NCBI RefSeq assembly: GCF_021129155.1
Contig: NZ_JAJOMC010000036.1
Span: forward strand, 1-47,697
From: Arthrobacter sp. AK04
GTDB taxonomy: Bacteria; Actinomycetota; Actinomycetes; Actinomycetales; Micrococcaceae
DNA length: 47,697 bases
Direction of reading: 5' to 3'
Shown one piece after another: positions 17,261 to 27,710 of the stretch. Each line of letters opens with the position of its first letter. The first letter of the stretch is position 1. The translations under genes and the position numbers were made by a program. The notes beneath the pieces were generated by a model that ran no database searches, was not told where the DNA came from, and was given only the letters and a program-made list of their open reading frames with translations.

Positions 17261-18046
17261 TTAGCGGCGGGCTACGGCGGTGTACCGGCCGGCGTTGACG
17301 CTCATGTCAAGGTCAAGCCCGAACGTCTTGCTGAGGTTCTCCGCCGTCAGGACATCCGTGATGGGGCCGGCGGCGACCACTCCGCCGTCGCGCAGCAGCA
17401 TGGCGTGGGTGAAGCCCGGCGGAACTTCCTCAAGGTGGTGGGTGACAAGGACCATGGCCGGGGCGTCCTCATCCTGTGCCAGTTCTCCCAGCTTGTGGAC
17501 GAGTTCCTCGCGGCCGCCGAGGTCCAGGCCGGCGGCCGGTTCGTCGAGGAGCAGCAGCTCGGGATCGGTCATCAGGGCGCGGGCAATCTGGACGCGCTTC
17601 CGCTCCCCTTCGGACAGGGTGGCGAAGGTCCTGTTCAGGAGCGGCCCCATGCCCCAGTCGTTGAGCAGGCGGAAAGCCCGCCGCTCGTCGTCGCGCTCAT
17701 ATCCCTCCCGCCAGCGGCCGGTGACGCCGTAGGCGGCGGTAACCACCACGTTGAGGACGTTTTCCTGCTCCGGGATCTGGGTGGCCAGCGCGGCGGAGGA
17801 CAGGCCGATGCGGGGACGGAGCTCGAAGACATCGGTACGGCCCAGGGTCTCGTCCAGGATGCCGGCTTTGCCGCTGCTGGGGTGCAGGCGCGCGGCCGCG
17901 ACCTGCAGGAGGGTGGTCTTGCCGGCACCGTTGGGTCCAAGGATTACCCAGCGCTCGCCTTCATTGACTTCCCAGTCGATCTTGTCCAGCAGGGTTTTTT
18001 TACCTCGGACAACGCTGACGGAAGCCAATTCCAGAACATCACTCAT
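17261..18046 (-). CDS. ABC transporter ATP-binding protein without adjacent permease
   Basis: 261-aa single nucleotide-binding domain: Walker A GPNGAGKTTLLQ, signature LSEGERKRVQIARAL, Walker B ELLLLDEPAAGLD, H-loop VTHH. It resembles the stand-alone ModF/YlmA-like class (VSVVRGKKTLLDKIDWEVNEGERW). The signature has LSEGE rather than LSGGE. The preferred start is ATG 18046; a GTG at 18058 and longer frame are possible, and neither has a clear ribosome site. The next gene is a TauE permease, which does not use ABC ATPases, so the partner is unknown. Confidence 0.85.
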   Translation of the reverse strand: MSDVLELASVSVVRGKKTLLDKIDWEVNEGERWVILGPNGAGKTTLLQVAAARLHPSSGKAGILDETLGRTDVFELRPRIGLSSAALATQIPEQENVLNVVVTAAYGVTGRWREGYERDDERRAFRLLNDWGMGPLLNRTFATLSEGERKRVQIARALMTDPELLLLDEPAAGLDLGGREELVHKLGELAQDEDAPAMVLVTHHLEEVPPGFTHAMLLRDGGVVAAGPITDVLTAENLSKTFGLDLDMSVNAGRYTAVARR

Positions 18047-18137
18047 AGGAGTAGACACTAGGACAAAAAAGAGGCCGACTGATAACCGGGGCAAGGTAAC
18101 AGCGAAACGCTGATTGCGCAGCTTCGCCAGGGGCCCG

Positions 18138-18908
18138 TCAGGCCGGTTGTGTCATGATGACGGGTCCGGATTCGGTGACAGCGATGGTGTGCTCGGAGTG
18201 GGCGGTCCGGCGGCCGTTGGAACTGCATAGGGTCCAGCCGTCTGGAGCCGTCACAAGTGTGCTGGTGCCGTCCATGACCCATGGTTCTATCGCCAGGAGC
18301 AGGCCTGGGCGCAGGACGTATCCGCGGCCTGCTTTGCCGGTGTTCGGAATGTGGGGGTCCTGATGCATGGTGCTTCCTACACCGTGTCCGCCGAACTGGG
18401 TGTTGACCTGGAAGTTCGCTGACTCGAGCACGGAGCCGATGGCGTGGGAGATGTCCCCAATCCGCGCTCCGGGCTGCGCCGCACCGATGCCCGCCACAAG
18501 TGCCCTCTCGGTGGTTTCGATCATGCGAGTGTCTTCGGGGGCAGCGGATTCCCCGACGACGAAGCTGATGGCGGAGTCGGTGACCCAACCGTCGACGCTG
18601 GCTGCGAAATCCAGCGTCAGGAGGTCCCCGTCCTTGAGGACGTAGTCATAAGGGAGCCCGTGCAGCACGGCATCGTTGACGGACGTGCAGATGACTTTCC
18701 CGAAGGGCCCGCGGCCGAACGAGGGAGCGTAGTCCACATAACAGGAGCGGGCTCCCGCTGCCCGGATCATAGCGGCAGCCCAGTCGTTGATCTCCAGGAG
18801 ATTCGTCCCGGGTCCGGTCCTCTGCCTCAGGTTTTGCAGCGTATTAGCCACGAACTGTCCTGAGGGGCGTGCCTGGTCAATCTCTTGCGGCGTGAGCAGT
18901 TCAATCAA
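18138..18908 (-). CDS. map: Methionine aminopeptidase type I
   Basis: 256-aa pita-bread metallo-aminopeptidase removing the initiator Met. Conserved elements: SVNDAVLHGLP (the His that contacts substrate), LDFAASVDGWVTD (two Asp ligands), GGHGVG (His ligand), AIEPW and AHSEHT (Glu ligands). The N-terminus is short (no SH3-binding or zinc extension), as in Map1b-like forms without linker. It starts with TTG at 18908, preceded at five bases by a full GGAGG. An isolated gene, not in the usual secY-adk operon, so probably a second map copy. Confidence 0.92.
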   Translation of the reverse strand: MIELLTPQEIDQARPSGQFVANTLQNLRQRTGPGTNLLEINDWAAAMIRAAGARSCYVDYAPSFGRGPFGKVICTSVNDAVLHGLPYDYVLKDGDLLTLDFAASVDGWVTDSAISFVVGESAAPEDTRMIETTERALVAGIGAAQPGARIGDISHAIGSVLESANFQVNTQFGGHGVGSTMHQDPHIPNTGKAGRGYVLRPGLLLAIEPWVMDGTSTLVTAPDGWTLCSSNGRRTAHSEHTIAVTESGPVIMTQPA

Positions 18909-18913
18909 TGGTT

Positions 18914-18918
18914 CCTCC
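18914..18918 (-). promoter_or_regulatory. Ribosome binding site deciding the TTG start of map
   Basis: GGAGG on the minus strand, about five bases before TTG 18908. No ATG or GTG in frame lies at suitable distance, so this site fixes the rare start. Confidence 0.6.
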
Positions 18919-19001
18919 AGGTGTGGCCGTACCTATTATGCGCTTGCCACCTTCCATCAGCAGTGAAATGAATTCAAGGGACCCCTCCCCCGCTGGCTAA
19001 G

Positions 19002-19904
19002 ATGGCAGGCATGACTTCGAACGTGACTGCGGTCAGCTATGGCCTGAATGTGTCTCCGACCGGGCTGGAGCAGCTCCGTTCCATCCTCGCCGAACAGGGC
19101 GCCGCAGTGCTGTCCGAAACCTCCTCCGGCGACGGGCGGTACCAGGTCCACGTCGTCGAACTGCAGCTTCCGGACGCGACGGCCGCCGGGCTTGCCGCAC
19201 TCCGCCACGCTGTGGCCGAATCCCCCATCGCCGAACTCGACACGGCGCTTGTCCCGGCCGGCTTGCGGTTGGCGGAACGCAAGCTCCTGATCATGGACGT
19301 CGACTCCACCCTGATCCAGCAGGAGGTCATCGAACTCCTGGCGGCCTACGCGGGCAAGCGGGAAGAAGTGGCAGCCGTTACCGAGGCCGCCATGCGCGGC
19401 GAACTGGATTTCACGCAAAGCCTCCACGCCCGCGTGGCGGTGCTCGCAGGGCTGCCTGCCGCCGTCGTCGATTCCGTCCGCAACGAAGTGAAGCTGAGCC
19501 TGGGAGCCGCCGAACTTGTGGCCGCCTTCAAGGCCGCGGGGCACGTGGTAGCCGTAGTCTCCGGCGGCTTCAACCAGATCCTGGAGCCGATCGCCGCCGA
19601 ACTGGGCCTGGACTACTGGCAGGCTAATGAGCTGGAGATCGTGGACGGCGAGCTGACGGGCAAGGTGCTGGGCCCGGTGGTGGACCGCGCTGCGAAGGAG
19701 AAGTTCCTGCGCGAATGGTCAGCCGCCGAGGGCATCGCCCTGGAGCACACGGTGGCCGTGGGCGACGGCGCCAACGACCTGGATATGCTCGGTGCCGCCG
19801 GGATCGGCGTGGCGTTCAACGCCAAACCTGCGGTGCGGGCCGTGGCGGACGCCGCCGTCAACATGCCGTACCTCGACGCCGTCAGGCATGTGGCCGGCGT
19901 CTGA
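19002..19904 (+). CDS. serB: Phosphoserine phosphatase
   Basis: 300-aa HAD-superfamily enzyme making serine from phosphoserine. Residues 1-90 are an ACT-like regulatory region. The catalytic domain starts with MDVDSTLIQQEVIELLA (nucleophile Asp99, general acid Asp101), followed by VVSGGFNQI (motif II Ser), the Lys of the RAAKEKFL segment, and GDGANDLDMLGAAGIGVAF (motif III/IV Asp pair). ATG 19002 or 19011 could be the start; ribosome signals do not decide. It is a single gene; a palindromic element follows in the convergent spacer. Confidence 0.93.
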   Translation: MAGMTSNVTAVSYGLNVSPTGLEQLRSILAEQGAAVLSETSSGDGRYQVHVVELQLPDATAAGLAALRHAVAESPIAELDTALVPAGLRLAERKLLIMDVDSTLIQQEVIELLAAYAGKREEVAAVTEAAMRGELDFTQSLHARVAVLAGLPAAVVDSVRNEVKLSLGAAELVAAFKAAGHVVAVVSGGFNQILEPIAAELGLDYWQANELEIVDGELTGKVLGPVVDRAAKEKFLREWSAAEGIALEHTVAVGDGANDLDMLGAAGIGVAFNAKPAVRAVADAAVNMPYLDAVRHVAGV

Positions 19905-19916
19905 CACTGTCTTAAC

Positions 19917-19977
19917 CGCGAAATGGCAGTTCGCGGCAGTGTTCGAGAGGAACATTGCCGCCAACTGCCAACTCGCG
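19917..19977. repeat. Palindromic intergenic element B
   Basis: Inverted repeat with 28-nt arms (19917-19944 and 19950-19977), 24 of 28 positions matching, loop GAGAG. It starts 13 bases after the serB stop and ends 29 bases before the convergent SDR gene stop. The sequence differs from elements A and C, but size and setting are alike. It may terminate both transcripts. Confidence 0.8.
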
Positions 19978-20005
19978 TGGGGCAGCGTAGGGGCTACCGG
20001 TTGGC

Positions 20006-20758
20006 CTAGTTCGTGCCCTTACCGAAGTAGTCCGCTCCGCCGGCGTATTCGGTGTGGCCGGATTCGACGTCGGCTGTGACCATGCCGGCCACAACCTCGG
20101 CAAACTCCTCCACCGAGTACAGCTTGCCGGCTTCAGCGCGGCGGGCCTCGATGGCGCCCGGCGTGGAGCGGTCAAGCAGCGTGGCGGTAACGGTTCCCTC
20201 GATCATGTCGCCGGAGACAACCACCAGGGTGATGCCCTTCTCCGCAAGGTTGGGGATGAGTTCGCGCAAGGCGTCCTCGCCGGCGCGCTTGCTGCGGGCC
20301 ACCGGCTCATAGGCCTCCATGGTGGGCACGGTGTTGATGAAGTGGGCCTGGTGGCTGGTCACGAAGACCACACGCGAGCCTTCCTTCATCAGGGGCACGG
20401 CCGCGTTGAGCATGTTGACCTGGGCGTCGCGGTTCAGCTTCAGCGCGTAGTCCTCGCCCATGCCGGTTTCCATTCCACCTGATGCGTTCAGCACCAGGAT
20501 GTCCAGGGAACCGAAGTTTTCCATGGCTGCGGACGCGAGGGCCTGCACGCCTTCCTGGGTGGTGAGGTCCGCGCCCACGGCCACCGCCCGGCCGCCGTCG
20601 GCCTCGATGCCCTGGACAACCTTGTTGGCGCGCGGCGCCTTCTGGCGGTAGTTCACCACGACGGCGGCGCCCTCGCGGGCAAGGTTCTTGGCGACCTCCG
20701 CGCCGATTCCCCGTGAGGATCCGGTCACGATGGCGGTCTTGTTATCCAGCAGTCCCAT
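20006..20758 (-). CDS. SDR family oxidoreductase with displaced catalytic Lys
   Basis: 250-aa short-chain dehydrogenase/reductase: cofactor loop TGSSRGIG (12-19), NASGG (91-95) in place of NAGG, catalytic Ser135 in VTSHQAHF. The Tyr-Lys pair is abnormal: Tyr150 and Lys157 are separated by six residues (YEPVARSK) instead of three, and the Ser-Tyr spacing is 15 rather than 13. The protein probably binds NADP(H), since there is an Arg in the loop. Activity and substrate are uncertain. The start is ATG 20758, with AAAGGAG six bases upstream. Co-directional with fabG, 126 bases downstream of its stop. Confidence 0.85.
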   Translation of the reverse strand: MGLLDNKTAIVTGSSRGIGAEVAKNLAREGAAVVVNYRQKAPRANKVVQGIEADGGRAVAVGADLTTQEGVQALASAAMENFGSLDILVLNASGGMETGMGEDYALKLNRDAQVNMLNAAVPLMKEGSRVVFVTSHQAHFINTVPTMEAYEPVARSKRAGEDALRELIPNLAEKGITLVVVSGDMIEGTVTATLLDRSTPGAIEARRAEAGKLYSVEEFAEVVAGMVTADVESGHTEYAGGADYFGKGTN

Positions 20759-20883
20759 GTGGGCTCCTTTGTCTGAAACGTCTAAATTGCTGATGGCCTG
20801 CAGTCCATCATGCCAGCGGCAAAAGCCAATTCCCTTGTGTGACCTACACAAAGAAGCGCCTTGCTGCTAGTTTTGCGGTCCGG

Positions 20884-23337
<2,454 letters not shown>

Positions 23338-23340
23338 CGC

Positions 23341-23817
23341 ATGACGGAGTACGACGGCGGCCCGGTCGGCCGGGTGAGCTCAGCGTTGGTCCGGTCCGGC
23401 GTGGGCGACACCGTGCGGACCTTTCCGGCCGGAGTCCCGACGGCAGCCGCGGCGGCCGAGGCATTGGAATGCGACCTCGCGGCAATCACCAACAGCCTGA
23501 TCTTCGACCTCAACGGAGAGCCCCTGCTGATCCTGGCCAGCGGTGCAGCCCGCGTGGACACAAAGCTGGTGGCTGAGCACCTGGGTGAAGGCCGAATCCG
23601 CCGGGCCTCCCCCGACTTCGTCCTGAAGCACACGGGTCAGCATGTAGGCGGAGTAGCCCCGGTCGGCCATCCCGAAAAGATCAGGACGCTCCTGGACGAG
23701 TCGCTCCAGAAGCACGATCTCCTTTGGGCGGGGGCAGGCGACCACAACTCAATGTTCAGCATCACCTACCGGCAGCTCCAAAAAATAACCGAAGCTCTGG
23801 AACTGAAGGTGCGCTAA
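23341..23817 (+). CDS. YbaK/EbsC-type aminoacyl-tRNA deacylase
   Basis: 158-aa stand-alone editing-domain protein of the YbaK/ProX family, which hydrolyses mischarged tRNA such as Cys-tRNAPro. Conserved pieces are NSLIFDLNGEPLLILASGAARVD, a Lys in FVLKHTGQHVGGVAPVGHP and a C-terminal LWAGAGDHNSMFSI. It starts three bases after the SURF1 stop, so it is likely co-transcribed with it, without obvious functional link. It is convergent with the ABC-F gene across a palindromic spacer. Confidence 0.85.
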   Translation: MTEYDGGPVGRVSSALVRSGVGDTVRTFPAGVPTAAAAAEALECDLAAITNSLIFDLNGEPLLILASGAARVDTKLVAEHLGEGRIRRASPDFVLKHTGQHVGGVAPVGHPEKIRTLLDESLQKHDLLWAGAGDHNSMFSITYRQLQKITEALELKVR

Positions 23818-23840
23818 TGCTCAAGCCTCATTGGGCACGA

Positions 23841-23926
23841 GCGCAGCGGTGTAGGTGATTTATGTAGCGTGCGTCAAAGGCGACGAAGGAGCCAGCACGC
23901 GGGAAATCGCCTGCGCCGCGTAGCGA
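23841..23926. repeat. Imperfect palindromic intergenic element E
   Basis: Long imperfect inverted repeat: best arms 23846-23872 and 23895-23919, agreeing in GCGG, AGG, GATTT and GCGTGC blocks, with a 22-base loop. It fills most of the 129-bp convergent spacer between the YbaK-like gene and the ABC-F gene. Less regular than elements A-D; the internal mismatches are mostly T/C changes, as if decayed or compensatory. Confidence 0.6.
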
Positions 23927-23946
23927 AGCCAGCCGGAGTGAAAGGC

Positions 23947-25545
23947 TTAGGCCAGCGTAATCAGGTCCAGGTAGTCTTCGTTCCAGTGGTCCTCGACGCC
24001 GTCCGGCAGGAGGACAACGCGCTCGGGGTTGAGGGCCTCGACTGCCCCCTCATCGTGGCTGACCAGGACGACGGCGCCGCTGTAGTTCCTGAGGGCACCC
24101 AGGATCTCTGCGCGGCTGGCAGGGTCCAGGTTGTTGGTGGGCTCGTCGAGGAGGAGGACGTTGGCGCTGGAGGCCACAATGGTGGCAAGGGCCAGGCGGG
24201 TCTTTTCGCCGCCGGAGAGGACGCCGGCGGGCTTGTCGACGTCGTCGCCTGAGAACAGGAACGAACCCAGGATGCCGCGGACCTCCGCGTCCTTCATGTC
24301 CGGGGCGGCGGAGCGCATGTTTTCCAGGACCGTCCGGTCCACGTCCAGGGTTTCATGCTCCTGGGCGTAGTAGCCCACCTTCAGGCCATGGCCGGCAATG
24401 ACGTCGCCGGTGTCAGGCTGGTCCACACCAGCGAGCATCCGCAGGAGGGTGGTTTTGCCGGCACCGTTGAGGCCCAGGATGACCACCTTGGAGCCGCGGT
24501 CGATGGCCAGGTCCACATCGGTGAAGATCTCCAGCGAACCGTAGGACTTGCTGAGGCCCTCCGCGGTGAGCGGGGTCCGGCCGCACGGTGAGGGGTCCGG
24601 GAAGCGCAGGGCTGCCACGCGGTCGTTTTCGCGCACGGCTTCCAGACCGCTCAGCAGGCGTTCGGCGCGCTTGGCCATGTTCTGGGCTGCAACCGCCTTG
24701 GTGGCCTTGGCGCGCATCTTGTTGGCTTGGTCAAAGAGGACCTGGGCCTTCTTCTCGGCGTTGGCGCGTTCCCGCTTACGGGCGCGCTCATCCGTTTCGC
24801 GCTGGGTGAGGTAGCGCTTCCAGTCCATGTTGTAGAAGTCGATCTGCGCGCGGTTGGCGTCCAGCAGGAACACCTTGTTCACGGTGGCTTCGAGCAGTTC
24901 GGTGTCGTGGCTGATCACGATCAGACCGCCCTGGTGGTTCTTGAGGAAGTCACGCAGCCATGCGATGGAGTCGGCGTCGAGGTGGTTGGTGGGCTCGTCA
25001 AGGAGCATCGTCTCGGCGTCCGAGTAGAGAATGCGTGCCAGCTCCACACGGCGCCGCTGGCCACCGGAAAGGGTCTTGAGCGGCTGGTTCAGCAGGCGGT
25101 CCGGCAGGGCGAGGTTGGAGCAGATCGCCGCCGCCTCAGCCTCGGCTGCATAGCCGCCGGCTGCCAGGAACTCGGATTCAAGCCGGTCGTAGCGGTTCAT
25201 CGCCTTGCGCTGCACCGTGGCGTCCTCGCTGGCCATTTCCTCGTGCGCCACGCGGAGTTTGCCGACGGCGATGTCCAGGCCACGGACAGACAGGATCCGG
25301 TCCCGTGCGAGCTGCTCCATGTCCGGCGTCCGGGGGTCCTGCGGCAGGTAGCCGATCTCGCCGGTGCGGGTCACTTTCCCAGCGGCAGGGAGTCCTTCAC
25401 CGGCAAGGACCCTGGTGAGGGTGGTCTTCCCGGCGCCGTTACGGCCCACCAGGCCGATCTTGTCTCCCTTGTCGATGCGGAAGCTCACCTGGTCCATCAG
25501 GAGCCGGGCGCCGGCACGCAGTTCAAGATCATGGACAGTAATCAC
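23947..25545 (-). CDS. ABC-F family ATPase
   Basis: 532-aa soluble protein with two nucleotide-binding domains in one chain, no membrane segments. The first domain has GRNGAGKTTLTRVLAGE near 34-50 and LSGGQRRRVELARIL; the second has GLNGAGKTTLLRML near 350 and LSGGEKTRLALATIV with DEPTNNLD. The two are joined by a basic ~80-residue linker (the P-site tRNA interaction motif region, RERANAEKKAQ). This is the ABC-F design, acting on ribosomes as translation factor or antibiotic protection protein. It most resembles the housekeeping actinobacterial type, not a known resistance subgroup. It is convergent with the YbaK gene. Confidence 0.9.
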   Translation of the reverse strand: MITVHDLELRAGARLLMDQVSFRIDKGDKIGLVGRNGAGKTTLTRVLAGEGLPAAGKVTRTGEIGYLPQDPRTPDMEQLARDRILSVRGLDIAVGKLRVAHEEMASEDATVQRKAMNRYDRLESEFLAAGGYAAEAEAAAICSNLALPDRLLNQPLKTLSGGQRRRVELARILYSDAETMLLDEPTNHLDADSIAWLRDFLKNHQGGLIVISHDTELLEATVNKVFLLDANRAQIDFYNMDWKRYLTQRETDERARKRERANAEKKAQVLFDQANKMRAKATKAVAAQNMAKRAERLLSGLEAVRENDRVAALRFPDPSPCGRTPLTAEGLSKSYGSLEIFTDVDLAIDRGSKVVILGLNGAGKTTLLRMLAGVDQPDTGDVIAGHGLKVGYYAQEHETLDVDRTVLENMRSAAPDMKDAEVRGILGSFLFSGDDVDKPAGVLSGGEKTRLALATIVASSANVLLLDEPTNNLDPASRAEILGALRNYSGAVVLVSHDEGAVEALNPERVVLLPDGVEDHWNEDYLDLITLA

Positions 25546-25708
25546 AGCAGGTAAGGCCTTTCACAACAGGGAACGCCGCAGCCCTCACACGATGTTGGGA
25601 GGGAGCCGGGGCAGAGTGGCCGGAGAACGGCCCATCCAAGTCTACCGTCCAGGGCCGTCCACGCAGAACGCTCCGTCTGCTGCCGCCTGTTCAGTTAGCG
25701 TTGGGGGC

Positions 25709-26518
25709 ATGACGCTGATGGACTTCCCTGCCCGAACTTTTGGAGTGCGGACCGGGTCTGGAGTTCACATTCACGGCTTCGAGATGGGGCCGACCGACGG
25801 GGCGCCTGTTGTCATCCTGCATGGATTGGCCGGCAGTGCGCGCGAGTTCTTCGCGACGGCACTCGCATTGCCGGAGTTCCGGACAATCGTGGTCGATCTC
25901 CGCGGGCACGGCAGAAGTACCACCCGGCCAGGCGACCTTTCCCGCGAAGCCTTCGTTGCCGACGTCGTACGTGTTATCGAATCAGTGGTCAGCGCACCCG
26001 TAACGCTCATTGGACAGTCCTTGGGCGGGCATACGGCGATGCTGGTAGCGGCCGCGCGCCCCGACCTGGTGTCCCGGCTGGTCCTCCTTGAGTCCGGCGC
26101 AGGCGGCGGAGGCGGGCAGGACCATGAACATCTCGGTGAATACTTCCGGTCCTGGCCCCTGCCCTTCGCAAGCCGCACGACAGCCCGGGAATTTCTTGGT
26201 GACGGCCCCCTGGCCCGGGCGTGGGTAGCTGACCTGGAGGAAAGAGCGGATGGCCTGTGGACGCGGTTTGAGGCTGACGTCATGGTGGCCGCCATCAATG
26301 CAGTGGCCGCGCCCCGCTGGGACGAGTGGGAGGGCATTGCCGCACCGACGCTCGTTGTTTATGGAGAACACGGCATGTTCACTGCGGAGGACAAAACCGA
26401 ATTCTGTGGGCGCGGCCGTAACGTCCAGCGCGTGGATCTGGCCGGAGCTTCCCACGACTGCCATCTCGATGCGTTCGACTCCTGGATGAAGGCTCTAAGA
26501 CAATTCATGGACGCCTAA
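25709..26518 (+). CDS. Alpha/beta hydrolase
   Basis: 269-aa single-domain hydrolase. The oxyanion region is VVILHGLAGS (34-43), the nucleophile elbow is GQSLGG (Ser104), the acid may be Glu220 or nearby in YGEHG, and the His is His249 in ASHDCH. The lid region (about 125-190) is small. The family includes esterases, lipases and haloperoxidase-like enzymes; substrate unknown. The start is ATG 25709 after GGGGG; the upstream in-frame stretch is not coding and is antisense to the ABC-F start. The next gene starts 25 bases downstream. Confidence 0.8.
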   Translation: MTLMDFPARTFGVRTGSGVHIHGFEMGPTDGAPVVILHGLAGSAREFFATALALPEFRTIVVDLRGHGRSTTRPGDLSREAFVADVVRVIESVVSAPVTLIGQSLGGHTAMLVAAARPDLVSRLVLLESGAGGGGGQDHEHLGEYFRSWPLPFASRTTAREFLGDGPLARAWVADLEERADGLWTRFEADVMVAAINAVAAPRWDEWEGIAAPTLVVYGEHGMFTAEDKTEFCGRGRNVQRVDLAGASHDCHLDAFDSWMKALRQFMDA

Positions 26519-26543
26519 GGCAGAGCGGGTTGCAGCTTGAGGG

Positions 26544-27281
26544 GTGTGGCGTTTCCCAGCGAAGGGGGTGAGACATCAGACTGTCCTGATGGAGTGGACT
26601 CGTGCGAAGGACTGGCTGATCGGTGCTGTTGGGATGGTCCTCGTCCTGGGGGCCGCGGCTGCAATCGCGTGGTGGGTGGTGAGCGATCCGGCCGGCAGGC
26701 TGGAGGCAGCGCCTGCCCCAACCCCGACGGCAGGTGCTGAGCGCGAGCCGGACGCTAAGCCTCCCGCAGGCCTGGGCGCGGACGAGGTGTGGCTCGCTGA
26801 TGTCGCCCTGGACGCCGGGACGCTGGCGGCAGCAGGCTCGGCGCTCCACGACATCATGGCCGTAGGGCAGGACGTGGTCACGGGACCGGACGGGATGGTC
26901 GCCGAACGGCTCACGGTGGATGCGACCGTTCCGTTCGCGGTCGTCGCCGGCGAAATCGGTGATGGGACTGTGGTCCGCGCGGCCGAGGGCGGCCAAGTCA
27001 TGGTGGTCCGCACCGTCGAGGCCTTGGGCCGCCAACTGGCCGTCACCGCTACTGGCACGGTTGAGGCCGACGCCGGCAGGCTCGTTGTCGAGCCGCGTTC
27101 GATCGACTTTGGCGGGCCGGGCTTTATCTCCGACGCCGTCGGTGCCGTGGTGAACAGGCTCGTGACCATTGAACACGACATCGAGGGCCTGCCCGAGGGG
27201 CTCGTACTTCAGGACGTCGCCGTCCAGGAAGACGGCTTCCGTGCCAGGCTCAGCGGCGGGGACGTCAAGCTCGGCCCGTGA
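26544..27281 (+). CDS. DUF2993/LmeA-like envelope protein
   Basis: About 230-245 aa. An N-terminal hydrophobic segment (LIGAVGMVLVLGAAAAIAWW) works as signal anchor, then a Pro/Ala-rich linker, then a DUF2993 domain with the typical DVVTGPDGMVAERLTVDATVPF and a C-terminal AVQEDGFRARLSGGDVKL. Mycobacterial LmeA of this family binds phospholipid and takes part in lipomannan maturation in the periplasm; whether this protein does so is not known. Possible starts are GTG 26544, GTG 26568 and ATG 26589; the last gives the most ordinary signal segment. It follows the hydrolase gene on the same strand. Confidence 0.75.
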   Translation: MWRFPAKGVRHQTVLMEWTRAKDWLIGAVGMVLVLGAAAAIAWWVVSDPAGRLEAAPAPTPTAGAEREPDAKPPAGLGADEVWLADVALDAGTLAAAGSALHDIMAVGQDVVTGPDGMVAERLTVDATVPFAVVAGEIGDGTVVRAAEGGQVMVVRTVEALGRQLAVTATGTVEADAGRLVVEPRSIDFGGPGFISDAVGAVVNRLVTIEHDIEGLPEGLVLQDVAVQEDGFRARLSGGDVKLGP

Positions 27282-27344
27282 CGGCGAGTGGCCGGAGGAT
27301 GCTCCGGCAGCTCCCCATGGGGAGAGTTGCTGTTGAAGAAAACC

Positions 27345-27563
27345 CTAGGTGGGCTTTTTGTTCAGCACGTCCGGAACTTCCTGCCGCCGCCGCAGTTCCA
27401 GGAGCCCAACTGCATTGGCTCCGGTGAACACGGCGCTGAGGGTGATCAGGAAGTCCCTGACTGTCGCAGACGCAGGGTCACCGGCCTGGGCGATAAGCGA
27501 TATGGCGAGGATCAGGCCTCCTACACAGAGCCCGCCCGCGCTGGGGAAGTTCCGCTGCCGCAT
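27345..27563 (-). CDS. Small two-helix membrane protein
   Basis: 72 aa from ATG 27563 (MRQRNFPSAGG), with helices at about 10-29 and 36-56 and a basic Lys-rich tail NKKPT. A longer form begins TTG 27674 (109 aa). AAGGG lies 11 bases before the ATG. I do not recognise the family; it is called as a gene because both helices are clear and the codon usage fits. It is the terminal gene of a minus-strand group following the beta-helix protein gene. Confidence 0.5.
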   Translation of the reverse strand: MRQRNFPSAGGLCVGGLILAISLIAQAGDPASATVRDFLITLSAVFTGANAVGLLELRRRQEVPDVLNKKPT

Positions 27564-27710
27564 AAGGTCTTTCACCCTTCGCCTCCCGCCGCACGGGCGC
27601 CTTCCCTGCTCGATCTTGGAGTCATGCACCTGACCGTAGGCCTCGCCAGCCAGCGGATCAATGCTCTTGATCAAATCCTGAGCATTGGACCCGGGTACCG
27701 CCCTGGATGT

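Noticed and set aside
27286..27358. Terminator-like hairpins after the DUF2993 gene
   Set aside because: CCGGAG/CTCCGG and CCC/GGG-TTTTT pairs are short and compete with each other; plausible but too weak to list as a terminator.
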